DNA of 64,000 bases from Thermogemmatispora tikiterensis (GTDB taxonomy: Bacteria > Chloroflexota > Ktedonobacteria > Ktedonobacterales > Ktedonobacteraceae): positions 3,380,478-3,444,477 of the forward strand of contig NZ_MCIF01000002.1 of assembly GCF_003268475.1 (NCBI RefSeq), given 5' to 3'. Both the position numbers and the translations under genes were made by a program. Shown one piece after another: positions 8,758-18,278 of the stretch (positions are counted from its first letter, which is position 1; each line of letters opens with the position of its first letter). The notes below the pieces were generated by a model. The model did no database searches and was not told the DNA's origin. It saw nothing but the letters and a program-made list of their open reading frames with translations.

Positions 8758-8785
8758 TACAATGTCACAGTACTACTGTTACATT
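8758..8785. promoter_or_regulatory. 25-bp inverted repeat (candidate operator) in the mraZ/esterase intergenic region
   Basis: AATGTCACAGTA (8761-8772), one central C, then TACTGTTACATT (8774-8785) form an inverted repeat with 11 of 12 positions matching. This is typical of dimeric TetR-, MarR- or GntR-type operators. On the plus strand a possible -10, TACAAT (8758-8763), overlaps its left arm. The bound regulator is unknown. No regulator gene is adjacent; the nearest rightward gene is the esterase at 9132. The 586 bases from 8546 to 9131 otherwise hold the MraZ and DnaA-like sites and, from 8786 on, AT-richer sequence in which I see no gene. Confidence 0.5.
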
Positions 8786-9131
8786 CATTGTGCTCTTTAA
8801 CACGAGGGCAATTATTACCTAAAATGCTTTATATCTATCTATCGATCATACACCCCAACAAACGCTCTCTCCTGGCTGGCTCTCCCCCCTCCCGATTTTC
8901 TGAGCCGGCGGCTCGCTGTTGATCTTTGCCGATCCTGGCCCTCCCACAATCATGTTCGCTGGCCAGGGATGAGTGTCCTGATATTGGATTTGCTTCGCTC
9001 GTCAATGGTGAGCTATGATGATACTGCTGCTGTTGCCTGTGTGCTGCTCCGCTTCTCATCCATTGGGGTCAGTGGCAGCTTACACGCAGGCCAATGAGAG
9101 ACTTTTCCAGAGAAAGGCAGGAGGCTGCTGT

Positions 9132-10094
9132 ATGCCTCTCGATCCGAATTTGCGCGTCTATCTCGATGGGCTGGCGGCTATGAATGTGCCGCCAATCAGT
9201 GCTTTGAACCCCCAGGTGGCGCGCGAGGCCATCGCGGCCCAGCTAGCCACGGCTCAGGTTAAGGAGCCGGTGGCTCGTGTTGAGGACCGGTGCATTCCTG
9301 GTCCAGCCGGTGAGATTCCTATCCGTGTCTATACTCCTGCGGGCGCTGGTCCGTTCCCTTTGCTGGTTTTCTTCCACGGCGGCGGCTGGGTGATCTGCAA
9401 TCTCGATACGCATGATGGTCTCTGTCGCAGTCTGACCAATGGTGCAGGCTGCGTGGTGGTCTCGGTCGACTACCGGCTGGCGCCTGAGCATAAGTTTCCG
9501 GCGGCTCCCGAGGACTGCTATGCGGCAACGCGCTGGGTGGCTGAGCATGCGGCAGAGCTGAACGGCGATGCCCAGCGTCTGGCCGTCGGGGGTGATAGCG
9601 CTGGCGGCAATCTCGCGGCGGTGGTAACGCACCTGGCCCGTGAGCGTGGGGGGCCGCCACTGGTCTTTCAGCTACTGCTCTACCCGGCCACGGACTTTAC
9701 GGCGGATACGGCATCGCGTCGGGAGAACGCTCAGGGCTATAGTCTGACACTCGATGATATGCTGTGGTTCGCCAATCACTACTTGAATAGTCCGGAGGAG
9801 GCGCGTGATCCGCGGGTCTCGCCGATGCTGCGCGAGGATCTGAGTGGGCTGCCACCGGCATTGGTGATTACTGCTGAATATGATCCGCTGCGCGACGAGG
9901 GCGAGCTTTACGGCGAGCGCCTGCGCCAGGCCGGGGTAGCGGTGACGATTCACCGCTATGAGGGTATGATTCACGGCTTCCTGACGCCGCCCATTCCTCT
10001 ACAGCAGACGCAGGAGGCGATTGTTGAATGCTGTCAGGCGCTACGTCGAGCCTTTGGGTCGGAGGCTGCCACGCAGACCTCTGCCTCCGCTTGA
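9132..10094 (+). CDS. Alpha/beta hydrolase, hormone-sensitive-lipase family esterase
   Basis: This is a 320-residue cytoplasmic carboxylesterase of the HSL (family IV, bacterial AADacase-like) group, expected to hydrolyse short to medium acyl esters. The oxyanion-hole motif HGGGW is at residues 82-86, and the nucleophile motif GDSAGG has Ser at about 156. The catalytic Asp is in AEYDPLRDEG (about 251) and His in HRYEGMIHGF (about 281). The ATG at 9132 is preferred because AGGAGG lies eight bases before it; the frame opens 39 codons earlier without a good site. It stands alone on the plus strand and converges on rhaB. The natural substrate cannot be told from sequence. Confidence 0.92.
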   Translation: MPLDPNLRVYLDGLAAMNVPPISALNPQVAREAIAAQLATAQVKEPVARVEDRCIPGPAGEIPIRVYTPAGAGPFPLLVFFHGGGWVICNLDTHDGLCRSLTNGAGCVVVSVDYRLAPEHKFPAAPEDCYAATRWVAEHAAELNGDAQRLAVGGDSAGGNLAAVVTHLARERGGPPLVFQLLLYPATDFTADTASRRENAQGYSLTLDDMLWFANHYLNSPEEARDPRVSPMLREDLSGLPPALVITAEYDPLRDEGELYGERLRQAGVAVTIHRYEGMIHGFLTPPIPLQQTQEAIVECCQALRRAFGSEAATQTSASA

Positions 10095-10116
10095 CTTGAT
10101 GGGAGCCAGACAGAAG

Positions 10117-10166
10117 GCGGGAATGCCAGGCCAATCTGTTGGCAGTTGCTTGCCCGGCATTCCCGC
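10117..10166. terminator. Inverted repeat between convergent esterase and rhaB genes
   Basis: A perfect 11-base arm GCGGGAATGCC (10117-10127) pairs with GGCATTCCCGC (10156-10166) around a 28-base loop. It lies between two convergent stop codons and probably ends or protects both transcripts. There is no T-run on either strand, so classic intrinsic termination is doubtful. Confidence 0.45.
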
Positions 10167-10168
10167 GG

Positions 10169-11671
10169 CTATTGGAGAGGGAGGGTTAGAGGAAAGAGCG
10201 TGGTGAAGCGGGCATAGGCCTCATCCCAGGCGGCTCGCCATCCTGGGTCAGGGAGAAAGGTCTGGGTGATCGTGGAGCGGGCGGCCAGGGTGCGCACTTC
10301 TTCCAGGGAGCGCAGTTCACCGAGGCCGACAAGCTGGAGCAGGGCGTTGCCCTGGGCGGTGGCCTCGATGGGGCCTGCGATGACAGTCAGGCCGGTGGCA
10401 TCGGCCAGGCCCTGGTTGAGCCAGCGGTTTTGCGCGCCGCCGCCAACGATGTGAACAGTCTGGAGCGCGCAGCCGGTGATGCTGGCAGCCAGCTCTAACA
10501 CCTGACGATAGCGCAGAATGAGGCTGTCGAGGATGGCCCGCACGAGGGTGGAAATGTCTTCGGCAGCGGGCACGGGCTGGCCGTGGGCGCCGAGCTGCTG
10601 GCGAATGCGGGCCGGCATGTCGCCCGGCGGGAGAAAGAGGGGATGGTCTGGGTCGAAGAGTACGGCCCAGGCTGGCGCTTCTTCGGCCAGCGTTAGAAGT
10701 TGCTCATAGGTGAAGGATCGCCCGCCCTCCTGCCAGCTGCGGCGGCATTCCTGGAGCAGCCAGAGACCCATGACATTGCGCAGAAAGCGGACGGTGCCAA
10801 AGATGCCGCCTTCGTTGGTGAAGTTGCTGGCGCAGCCCTGGGCAATCTGGGGCTGAGGCAGTTCGAGACCCACCAGGGACCAGGTGCCAGAGCTGATGTA
10901 GGCCCGGTCGCGCGGATTGGCGGGCATGGGTATGCCTGCCACGGCGGCGGCTGTATCGTGAGTCGCTGAGGCGATGACCTGCACATCCTCCCCCAGCTCC
11001 TCAGCCAGCTCGCCCTGGACTGTGCCGAGCGGGGTGCCGGGCGCCACCACCTGCGGCAGAAAGTGCGTCGGCAGACCAAGCCTGGCCAGGAGGTCTCTGG
11101 CCCAGCTCCCGTGTGGAACCGACCAACATTGGGTTGTGGTGGCATTGGTATATTCGCAGAGGCGCTCGCCGCTGAGCCAGTAATGGAAGAGGTCGGGCAT
11201 GAGCAGCAGGTGCGTTGCGTTTTCTAGTAGATGCGGCTGTTCTCGCTGGTGAGCCAGGAGCTGGTAGAGGGTGTTGATCGGCATGAATTGGATGCCCGTT
11301 TGGGCGTAGATTTCCTCGCGCGGGACCCGCGCAAAGACCTCCTCCATGAGGCCCTCGGTGCGCCGGTCGCGGTAGTGAAAGGGAAGGCCCAGCAGCAAGC
11401 CCTGGTCATCGAGCAGGACGTAGTCGACGCCCCAGGTATCGACGCCGATGCTATCGAGCCTGCCAGCCAGGCGACGTGCTTTACGCAGGCCGCTGATGAC
11501 TTCTTGCCAGAGAGCGAGCACGTTCCAATAGAGATGGCGCTGGAGGGCCACCGGGCCGTTGGCGAAGCGATGGACCTCCTCCAGGGCCAGGCGCTGACCA
11601 TCGTAGCGCGCCAGGTGAACGCGCCCGCTCTCTGCTCCTAGATCAACGACGGCAAGATAGCGCTCGCTCAT
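10169..11671 (-). CDS. rhaB: L-rhamnulokinase RhaB
   Basis: RhaB is a FGGY-family sugar kinase that phosphorylates L-rhamnulose to L-rhamnulose 1-phosphate with ATP. The 500-residue product begins with the phosphate-binding segment VVDLGAESGRVHLARYDG and has the rhamnulokinase-typical IGVDTWGVDYVLLDDQG and YTNATTTQ. In its C-terminal half come SSGTWSLVGLE and the adenosine loop VHIVGGGAQN. Length is normal. The start at 11671 has an AGAGGA ribosome site. It is the last gene of the rhamnose operon, 62 bases after the aldolase/dehydrogenase gene, and acts between RhaI and RhaEW in the pathway. Confidence 0.95.
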   Translation of the reverse strand: MSERYLAVVDLGAESGRVHLARYDGQRLALEEVHRFANGPVALQRHLYWNVLALWQEVISGLRKARRLAGRLDSIGVDTWGVDYVLLDDQGLLLGLPFHYRDRRTEGLMEEVFARVPREEIYAQTGIQFMPINTLYQLLAHQREQPHLLENATHLLLMPDLFHYWLSGERLCEYTNATTTQCWSVPHGSWARDLLARLGLPTHFLPQVVAPGTPLGTVQGELAEELGEDVQVIASATHDTAAAVAGIPMPANPRDRAYISSGTWSLVGLELPQPQIAQGCASNFTNEGGIFGTVRFLRNVMGLWLLQECRRSWQEGGRSFTYEQLLTLAEEAPAWAVLFDPDHPLFLPPGDMPARIRQQLGAHGQPVPAAEDISTLVRAILDSLILRYRQVLELAASITGCALQTVHIVGGGAQNRWLNQGLADATGLTVIAGPIEATAQGNALLQLVGLGELRSLEEVRTLAARSTITQTFLPDPGWRAAWDEAYARFTTLFPLTLPLQ

Positions 11672-11733
11672 TCACGTTCCTCTCTCTCGCTCTGCTCGCT
11701 TTTGCGCCAGTGTCCGAGCTGCGCAGGCCGGCC

Positions 11734-13806
11734 CTAGCGCAGGTAGGCAGCTGGAACGCCGCCATCGACGGTGAGGGCGCTGCCGGTGGTCTTGGAGGAG
11801 CGATCGGAGGCGTAAAAGAGCACAGCCTCGGCAACGTCCTCCGGGAAGACATTGACCTTGAGGGTGGTGCGCTGACGATAGTAGTCCTCCAGCTGCTCGG
11901 GGGCAATGCCATAGGCGCGGGCCCGCTCCTCGCGCCAGGCGCTGCTCCAGATGCCGGAGCCGCGCAGCACCGCATCGGGCATGACCACATTGACCCGCAC
12001 GCCTAGCGGGCCGCCCTCCTCGGCCAGGCAGCGCGCGAGATGCTGCTCCGCGGCCTTGGCGGCGCTGTAGGCGCTGTTTTCCTTGCCAGCCACGACAGCA
12101 TTCTTAGAGGTGATGAAGATTAAGCTGCCGCCGATGCCCTGCTCCTGCCAGAGGCGGAAGGCGGCGCGTGCCACCAGGAAGTAGCCCTGAACAAGCACAT
12201 CAAAGACTTTGCGCCAGTCCTGCAGGCGGGTTTCGGTCAGCGGGGCTGCAGCGGCGAAGCCAGCGTTGCTGACGACAATATCGAGTCCTCCGTAGGCGCG
12301 CACGGTGGCGGCGAAGGCGGCGGCAACCTGCTCCTCGTCGCTGACATCGCAGGGACAGGCCAGCGCGCGCCCCTGGCCATACTGCTGGGCAATGGCGTCG
12401 GCGGTTTCTTGAGCACTTTGGGGGTTGAGATCAAGGATGGCGACGTGGGCCCCCTCGGCGGCCAGGCGCAGCGCTGTGGCGCGCCCGATGCCGCTGCCGC
12501 CGCCGGTCACGAGGGCGATGCGCCCGGCCAGCTCTTTCTCGGGCGGGCGGCGCGTCAGTTTGTAGAGTTCCAGCGGCCAGTACTCGATGTCATAGGCTTC
12601 CTGCTCGGAGAGCGGAGTAAAACGATCAATGCTTTCACAGGCGCGCATCACGGCAGCAGCCCGCTGATAGAGGTCGCGGGCGACTCCGGCCATCTGGGCA
12701 TCGCGCCCACTGGCGATGATGCCCAGGTGCGGCACGACCACGATGCGTGGATTGGCATGTAGCAGGACGTCGCCCGGATGATGGCATTCTTCAAAGTAGC
12801 GCTGATAGTTGTGGCGAAAAGCCGTGATTTCCTGACGCAGGGCGGCCTGGAGCGCTTCGGCCCCCTGGGCTGGCTCCCAGGGCACCCAGACCGGCCAGTG
12901 TCGTGTGTGCACCAGGTGATCAGGGCAGGCGGAGCCGCGACGGGCTACCTCGCGCGCTTCGGGAGCGCTGGCGAAGGTCAGGGCCTCCTCGCTGTTGTCG
13001 ACGGCCAGGACCATACGCTGCGGCTGGCTGAGCTGGCCACGCAGGCCGGGCAGGATGGCTGTCAGCAGCTGCTCTCGCTCGGCGGCACTCAGCCCGGGCT
13101 GAGCAACCAGGACTGTTGTCCGCCCACGGCGCTGACGCTCGGCAGCGACGAAGTCTTCGGCCTCCTGCACTACGCGCAGCGTCTGCTCATAGCAGGCGCG
13201 GGCGCTCTCACCCCAGGTCACCAGGCCATGCTTTTCGAGAATGACCAGTTCGATCTCGGGGTTGGTCCGCACTGCCTGGGCCACTTGCCTGGCGAGGGTG
13301 AAGCCTGGACGAATATAAGGAATCCAGGCCAGGCGCCGGCCAAAGACCTCCTCTGCCAGGTGGCGTCCGTTCTGGGCGTTAGCAAAGGCAAGAATGGCGT
13401 CGGGATGCGTGTGATCGACGTGGGCGAAGGGCAAGAAGGCATGCAGCAGGGTCTCAATCGAAGGCCGCGGACGCCCCGGCTCGGCAAGACAATGGAGCAG
13501 ATAAGCCACCATCTCCTCATCGCTGAGGGCCTCACGCTCTTCCAGCGGCAGTACATCGTCCAGGCGCAACGGCACGAAGTCGGCCATTGTCATGGTCGCC
13601 AGGTCGGAGCCGCTGCCTTTGACCCACATGATGCGCGTGGGTCGCCCGCGGAAATCCGGCTGAGTCAGCTTGACCGAGGTATTGCCACCGCCCCAGTTGG
13701 CCAGGCTGCGATCGCGCCCCAGTAGATGCGAGCGGTAGAGTAACAGCGCGACCTCGTCAGTCTCTTGTCCCCGAACATCATCATCGCGCCAGAGATTGCG
13801 CGGCAT
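11734..13806 (-). CDS. rhaEW: Bifunctional rhamnulose-1-phosphate aldolase / short-chain dehydrogenase (RhaEW type)
   Basis: The 690-residue fusion has an N-terminal class II aldolase (about residues 15-400) and a C-terminal short-chain dehydrogenase (about 425-690). The aldolase splits rhamnulose 1-phosphate into dihydroxyacetone phosphate and L-lactaldehyde. The dehydrogenase is thought to oxidise lactaldehyde to L-lactate. Visible motifs are the metal-binding HVDHTHPDAIL, then the NAD loop TGGGSGIG, the SNAG motif and YSAAK of the SDR active site. The ATG at 13806 is preferred, with AGGGGAG nine bases upstream; the frame extends to 13842. It lies between rhaI and rhaB. Confidence 0.93.
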   Translation of the reverse strand: MPRNLWRDDDVRGQETDEVALLLYRSHLLGRDRSLANWGGGNTSVKLTQPDFRGRPTRIMWVKGSGSDLATMTMADFVPLRLDDVLPLEEREALSDEEMVAYLLHCLAEPGRPRPSIETLLHAFLPFAHVDHTHPDAILAFANAQNGRHLAEEVFGRRLAWIPYIRPGFTLARQVAQAVRTNPEIELVILEKHGLVTWGESARACYEQTLRVVQEAEDFVAAERQRRGRTTVLVAQPGLSAAEREQLLTAILPGLRGQLSQPQRMVLAVDNSEEALTFASAPEAREVARRGSACPDHLVHTRHWPVWVPWEPAQGAEALQAALRQEITAFRHNYQRYFEECHHPGDVLLHANPRIVVVPHLGIIASGRDAQMAGVARDLYQRAAAVMRACESIDRFTPLSEQEAYDIEYWPLELYKLTRRPPEKELAGRIALVTGGGSGIGRATALRLAAEGAHVAILDLNPQSAQETADAIAQQYGQGRALACPCDVSDEEQVAAAFAATVRAYGGLDIVVSNAGFAAAAPLTETRLQDWRKVFDVLVQGYFLVARAAFRLWQEQGIGGSLIFITSKNAVVAGKENSAYSAAKAAEQHLARCLAEEGGPLGVRVNVVMPDAVLRGSGIWSSAWREERARAYGIAPEQLEDYYRQRTTLKVNVFPEDVAEAVLFYASDRSSKTTGSALTVDGGVPAAYLR

Positions 13807-13910
13807 AGTGTCGTCTCCCCTTTCCAAAGCCAGACAAGACAAGAATATGCCCTGAGAGCAGCCGGCCAGGTTTGCTTGTTTGTCCGTTTATCACCTGGCC
13901 ATCAGAGATA

Positions 13911-15149
13911 TCAGGCGCCTGGATAGCCACTTGCTCCGCTCCTACTGGCCGGGCGTGTCCGCGCCACTTCGTCGGCGTAGCCACTGCGGCGGAAGGCAGC
14001 AATGGGGTCAGGATCAAGGCCCATCTCCTCGCGCGCCTGCGCCAGCAGAGGACGAACATCGGTCTCAAAGGCATCCCGCAGCACCCGGTAGGCTCCAAGT
14101 ACATCCCCCGCGGCCTGAGCCTGGCTCAGACGCTGGCGATCGACGAGCAAGGCGCGGGCGTAGGCACTCTGGATATGGAGCACCGACTGTATCATAGCCT
14201 CGATCTTGGGTTCAATGTTGTGCGACTGATCGATCATGTAATCAATGCGCGGCGCCTGGGGCTGACTGGCTGCAGCAACCAGCTCATTGAAGACCAGAAA
14301 CAGCTCAAACGGATGCTGTGAGCCGACGATCAGGTCATCATCGGCATAGCGCCGATCGTTGAAATGGAAGCCGCCGAGTATCTCCTCGTCAAGCAGAAAA
14401 GCCACAATATGGGCCAGGTTGGTTCCCTGGGGATGATGCCCGGTATCGACCAGGACGCGCGCCTGCGGTCCTAGCTTGCGCGCCAGGGTATAGGCCATTC
14501 CCCAATCGGCCAGATCGGTATGGTAGAAAGCTGGCTCAAAAAACTTATATTCGATCAAGAGGCGCATGCCAGGCGCCAGGGCAGCGTAAATCTCGGCCAG
14601 GGTCTCCTCCAGACGGTGCTTGCGCGCTCGCAAATCGTCCTGGCCGGGATAGTTTGTCCCATCGGCCAGCCAGAGGCTGATCGTATCGGAGTCGACCGCA
14701 CGCGCGATCTGGATGCATTCCAGGACATGCTGCACGGCGCGCCGGCGCACCGCTGGATCAGGATGACAGAGGCTGCCAAAGCGATACTCCTCATCCTGAA
14801 AGAGATTGGGGTTGACCGCCCCGATGCGGACGCCCAGTCCGGCAGCGTAAGCTTTGACCGCCTCCCAGTCATCTTCTTTATCCCAGGGAATATGGATGGC
14901 CACCCGCGGGCAGACGCCCGTCAGGCGATGGACCAGGGCCGCATCGGCTAGCTTTTCGCGTAAATTGCGGGCCGCCCCAGGCCAGTGAAAGACCTTAAAA
15001 CGAGTCCCTGAGTCACCGTAGCCCCAGGAAGGCGTCTCGATCGTAAAGCGTTTGATAGCCTCCAGCACGCTGCGCCGCTCAGCCGCGCCCAGCTCTTCAC
15101 TGGCAAGCCGGTCGCGGCCTACGTTTGGCTGATCCTGTTCTTGCTTCAA
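13911..15149 (-). CDS. rhaI: L-rhamnose isomerase, TIM-barrel RhaI type
   Basis: This enzyme converts L-rhamnose to L-rhamnulose using a divalent metal. The 412-residue product matches the RhaI group of xylose-isomerase-like TIM barrels rather than E. coli RhaA. Likely metal and substrate residues lie in [29 protein letters not shown] and [15 protein letters not shown]. No ATG fits. A TTG at 15149 is chosen because a near-perfect ribosome site AAGGAGGTT precedes it by a few bases and translation upstream of it looks non-coding. The context (transporter upstream, aldolase and kinase downstream) fixes the substrate as rhamnose. Confidence 0.93.
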   Translation of the reverse strand: MKQEQDQPNVGRDRLASEELGAAERRSVLEAIKRFTIETPSWGYGDSGTRFKVFHWPGAARNLREKLADAALVHRLTGVCPRVAIHIPWDKEDDWEAVKAYAAGLGVRIGAVNPNLFQDEEYRFGSLCHPDPAVRRRAVQHVLECIQIARAVDSDTISLWLADGTNYPGQDDLRARKHRLEETLAEIYAALAPGMRLLIEYKFFEPAFYHTDLADWGMAYTLARKLGPQARVLVDTGHHPQGTNLAHIVAFLLDEEILGGFHFNDRRYADDDLIVGSQHPFELFLVFNELVAAASQPQAPRIDYMIDQSHNIEPKIEAMIQSVLHIQSAYARALLVDRQRLSQAQAAGDVLGAYRVLRDAFETDVRPLLAQAREEMGLDPDPIAAFRRSGYADEVARTRPASRSGASGYPGA

Positions 15150-15385
15150 GCGAACCTCCTTCACTTCGCTACACAGCACTGCATAGCTGCACTGCATGGG
15201 AATACCGGAACAGGGGTACAAGAGTGCAACAAATTGGCCCGAGGCTGGCGCAGCGAGCCGCAGCCTGGTCTTCACAGGCAGCGGGCCGCCAGCCAGCCCA
15301 ATCGGGTTCCGGCCAGGTCGGGCGTCGCAGCCCATTCCGCAGGCCAGTGCCCATCAGCGGAGCGGTTGCGACGCCGTCGGCAGCC

Positions 15386-15881
15386 CTAGAAGTTGAACTG
15401 GTCGATGTTATCCTTGTTAAAGACCGTTGGTGGGCCAAGCAGGACCACATTATTAGGGCCGATGGTCTTCGTACCGAGCTTGCCGGCGTTGAAGCTCTCA
15501 CCCGGCTTCCCCGTAATCTTGCCCTCCACCAGGGCTAAGGGCCGGCGCCAGGGCGTTGGGATCGTTGGCCGAGACCACGATAGCGCTCACATGCTGCTCT
15601 GTCAGCGTGTTAATAAACGGCACCTGTGCCGCCGCGCTACTCTCCGTCGGGCCAACCTGCTTGAACTGCCCCTTCAGCTCTGTGGCTGCCTGCTTGGCGC
15701 CATTGGCCGCGGTATCGAAATAGGGGTTGTTGATCGCTTTGGGGAGAAAGGCAATATTGAGCGAAGCGGAGCTTCCGCCCGAGCTGCCACTCCCGCTACT
15801 GCTGCTGCCACCGCAGGCAGCCAGCATCAGCAGCATTGCCACAGACAGAGCGGTGAGCAGTGTACGCAACAGCGTCTTCAC
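15386..15881 (-). pseudogene. rhaS: Rhamnose ABC transporter substrate-binding protein, internally deleted and frameshifted
   Basis: The 5' part (GTG at 15881, AGGAGG upstream) encodes a lipoprotein signal (LLMLAACGGSS) and the first lobe of a periplasmic sugar-binding protein (LNIAFLPKAINNPYFDTAA to VVSANDPNALAPAL). At about 15533-15545 the sequence jumps to the family's C-terminus in another frame (GKITGKPGE to DNIDQFNF, stop 15388-15386). The first frame ends at 15498 after 12 aberrant codons. Together only about 165 codons remain, against about 340-360 in the family, so roughly 180-200 residues, including most of the second lobe, are missing. The operon position after rhaQ is normal. It is either a true loss or an assembly deletion. 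Confidence 0.88.
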
Positions 15882-16037
15882 TGTTTTCCTCCTCCTTACC
15901 AACGCTCCCGCAAGCGGAGCGTCCTGGTGTGGTAGTGGTGATGACAACCAGCACATCTATTCCGAGACAGGGCACCATGCCAGGCGAGGGTCGAGTCAGC
16001 GCCGGGCCCGACCAGCCGATCAGGCCAGTCAGCCGGG

Positions 16038-17228
16038 CTAGTGGCGCTGCCCTCGCTCGCGGGCGCGGGCAGCTCCTGTCTCTTCAGGCGCAGGTAGCGC
16101 GGCTCCGCGGGCCAGCCCGCCAGCAGGCCCATTGTCAGCCGCGCGTCTGCGCGAGGCCGCCTCTTGCAAACGCCGAACCACATTAGGCCCCAACACCGAA
16201 AGAATGAGCAGCGCGCCCACGGCAATATTCTGGATATCGCCGCTGATATCCGCCAGGCCCAGGGCGTTGCGCAACACCCCAATGATCAAGAGCGAGAGCA
16301 CCACACCGGGCAGACTGCCGCTGCCGCCGAAGATATTGACCCCACCCAGCAACACAATCGTCACCACATCCAACTCAAAGCCGAGGGCGTTATCCGCACG
16401 CGCGTTGGAGAAGCGCGCCGTGAAAACCACACCGGCCAGGGCCGCCACCAGGCCCGAGAGGACAAAGAGCAGTAGCTTGATATCATCAACGCGGATGCCG
16501 GCAAAGCGAGCCGCTTCCTTATTGCTGCCAATGGCATAGATCTGCCGGCCCAGCGTACTGCGATGCAAGAGCAAGGAGAAGATCAGTGCCAGAGCAACGA
16601 AGAGGACGAACGGCCAGGGGATCAGCGTACCCGGCACCGTACCGAAGCCAAAGTTCGTGAAGGCTGGCGGGAAATTGCTCACCGCCTGGTCGCCCATGAC
16701 CACATAGGCCAGGCCACGAAAGAGGGCCAGTGTGCCCAACGTGACCACCAGCGAGGGGAGGCCGAGGCGCGTGACCGCCAGGCCATTGACGAGGCCGCAG
16801 AGGGCGCCAATCAGCAGGACCAGAGCAATGGCCAGACCCAGTGGCAGGCCGTGGCTCCAGGTGTAGCCGAGTACGACGCTCGCCAGCCCCAGAATCGAGG
16901 CCACCGAGAGATCGATCTCCCCGGCGATCACGATCAGCGTCATGGTCAGGGCCATCAGCGCCTTCTCCATCATATCGCTGATCAGCAGCGAGAAGTTGGA
17001 CAGGCTCAGGAAATACGGAGAGAGCGCACTCCCCAGCGCCAGAGCGAGCACCAGCAGCACCAGCAGCAACGCCTCCCACGAGCGCATCCAGGCCAGCAAA
17101 CGAGCGAGACCGCCACCCGAGGCAGCTGCTCGCCGGTCCTCTTTTGCTAATGCCGGCGCCGAAGGAGCAGCTGCAGAGGAAGCATCGAGGTCGAGCGCAG
17201 GCTGCTTGACTTCGGACGAATCACTCAT
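16038..17228 (-). CDS. rhaQ: Rhamnose ABC transporter permease RhaQ
   Basis: This is a BPD_transp_2 (RbsC-like) inner-membrane permease forming the translocation path for L-rhamnose together with RhaP. The 396-residue product has a hydrophilic N-terminal tail of about 50 residues and then eight to ten hydrophobic segments. It includes the family's VIAGEIDLSVASILGLASVV and VVTIVLLGGVNIFGGSGSLPG. Its ATG overlaps the rhaP stop by four bases (ATGA), so the two are translationally coupled. The C-terminal tail of about 40 residues is hydrophilic and longer than usual. Confidence 0.92.
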   Translation of the reverse strand: MSDSSEVKQPALDLDASSAAAPSAPALAKEDRRAAASGGGLARLLAWMRSWEALLLVLLVLALALGSALSPYFLSLSNFSLLISDMMEKALMALTMTLIVIAGEIDLSVASILGLASVVLGYTWSHGLPLGLAIALVLLIGALCGLVNGLAVTRLGLPSLVVTLGTLALFRGLAYVVMGDQAVSNFPPAFTNFGFGTVPGTLIPWPFVLFVALALIFSLLLHRSTLGRQIYAIGSNKEAARFAGIRVDDIKLLLFVLSGLVAALAGVVFTARFSNARADNALGFELDVVTIVLLGGVNIFGGSGSLPGVVLSLLIIGVLRNALGLADISGDIQNIAVGALLILSVLGPNVVRRLQEAASRRRAADNGPAGGLARGAALPAPEETGAARARERGQRH

Positions 17229-18265
17229 CGTTGCCTCCCACCGCGCAGGCGGTGCTGGAGCCAGCGCGTAATCAGGGCATCCAGCGTCACCGCTGCCAGA
17301 ATAGCGGCGCCATCGATCGCCTGCAGCCAGAACTGCGACAGCTTCAACAAGGTCAAGGCATTATCAATGGTTCCGAGCACGATCGCGCCAAGCATCGCCC
17401 CCAGGATGGTCCCGGAGCCGCCGAAGATATTCACTCCGCCCACGACGACCGCGGCGATCACCTGCAGCTCCAGGCCCGTCGCCGCCCCCGAATCGACTGT
17501 CGCAAAGCGTGCGCCCCAGAGCACTCCAGCAAAGCCGCTCAAGAGGCCACAGAGCAGAAAGGTCAGGAAGATCAGGCGCTCAGCGCGCAAGCCGGCCAGG
17601 CGCGCCGCCTCGGGATTGCTTCCCAGGGCATACAGCTCGCGACCGGTGCGGGTCGCCCGCAACAGATAGGCAAAGATCAGGGCGATGGCTGCCGCAAAGA
17701 CAATCAGAGCCGGGACTCCCAGAATATGGGTGGTTGCCAGGGAGAGGAAGCTATCTGGCACGTCGTAGGCGCTCACCTGCGTTCCGCCCGCGATATACGA
17801 GTCCAGGCCGCGGTAAAGATAGAGCGTCCCCAGCGTCGCCACGATGGCCGGCACCCTTCCCAGGGCCACAATCAGGCCGTTGACCGCCCCCAGAACGGCC
17901 CCCAGGGCGCAGCCAAGCAAGATAATCAGAATCACCGGCGTCTGCGGATGGTTCTTCAAAACGTCGGCGCAGACAAAAGCGGTCATGCCAACGGTAGAGC
18001 CGACCGAGAGATCCACGTTGCGCGTCAGGATCACCATTGTCTCGCCGACTGCCACAATGGCCAAAATGGCGATCGAGAGCAGGATCTGCTCGAAATTGCC
18101 CGGCGTCAGGAAGCGCGGCGTCTGCAGACCGACCAGGGCAACGATCACCAGCAGCACGACGATCAAGCCCAGCTCTCGCACACGGCCCACCAGGGCCACA
18201 AGGCGCTTGCCGCCGGGGCGCACGCGCCCGCGCGACTCCTCTACACGGGTCGTTGTTGTGCTCAT
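17225..18265 (-). CDS. rhaP: Rhamnose ABC transporter permease RhaP
   Basis: The 346-residue product is the second BPD_transp_2 permease subunit. It shows ILTRNVDLSVGSTVGMTAFV near residue 80 and VIAAVVVGGVNIFGGSGTILG in the second half, both typical of sugar permeases of this class. The ATG at 18265 has GAGG eight bases upstream and leaves a 13-base gap to the ATPase gene. The longer open frame would overlap it. Two consecutive, non-identical permeases are the usual arrangement in rhaTPQS-type transporters. Confidence 0.92.
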   Translation of the reverse strand: MSTTTTRVEESRGRVRPGGKRLVALVGRVRELGLIVVLLVIVALVGLQTPRFLTPGNFEQILLSIAILAIVAVGETMVILTRNVDLSVGSTVGMTAFVCADVLKNHPQTPVILIILLGCALGAVLGAVNGLIVALGRVPAIVATLGTLYLYRGLDSYIAGGTQVSAYDVPDSFLSLATTHILGVPALIVFAAAIALIFAYLLRATRTGRELYALGSNPEAARLAGLRAERLIFLTFLLCGLLSGFAGVLWGARFATVDSGAATGLELQVIAAVVVGGVNIFGGSGTILGAMLGAIVLGTIDNALTLLKLSQFWLQAIDGAAILAAVTLDALITRWLQHRLRGGRQR

Positions 18266-18278
18266 GCACGTACCTCGC

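Noticed and set aside
12778-13725. Plus-strand open frame of 315 codons opposite the rhamnulose-phosphate aldolase gene
   Set aside because: It lies entirely within a well-supported gene on the other strand, has no recognisable domain and is typical of antisense frames in high-GC DNA.
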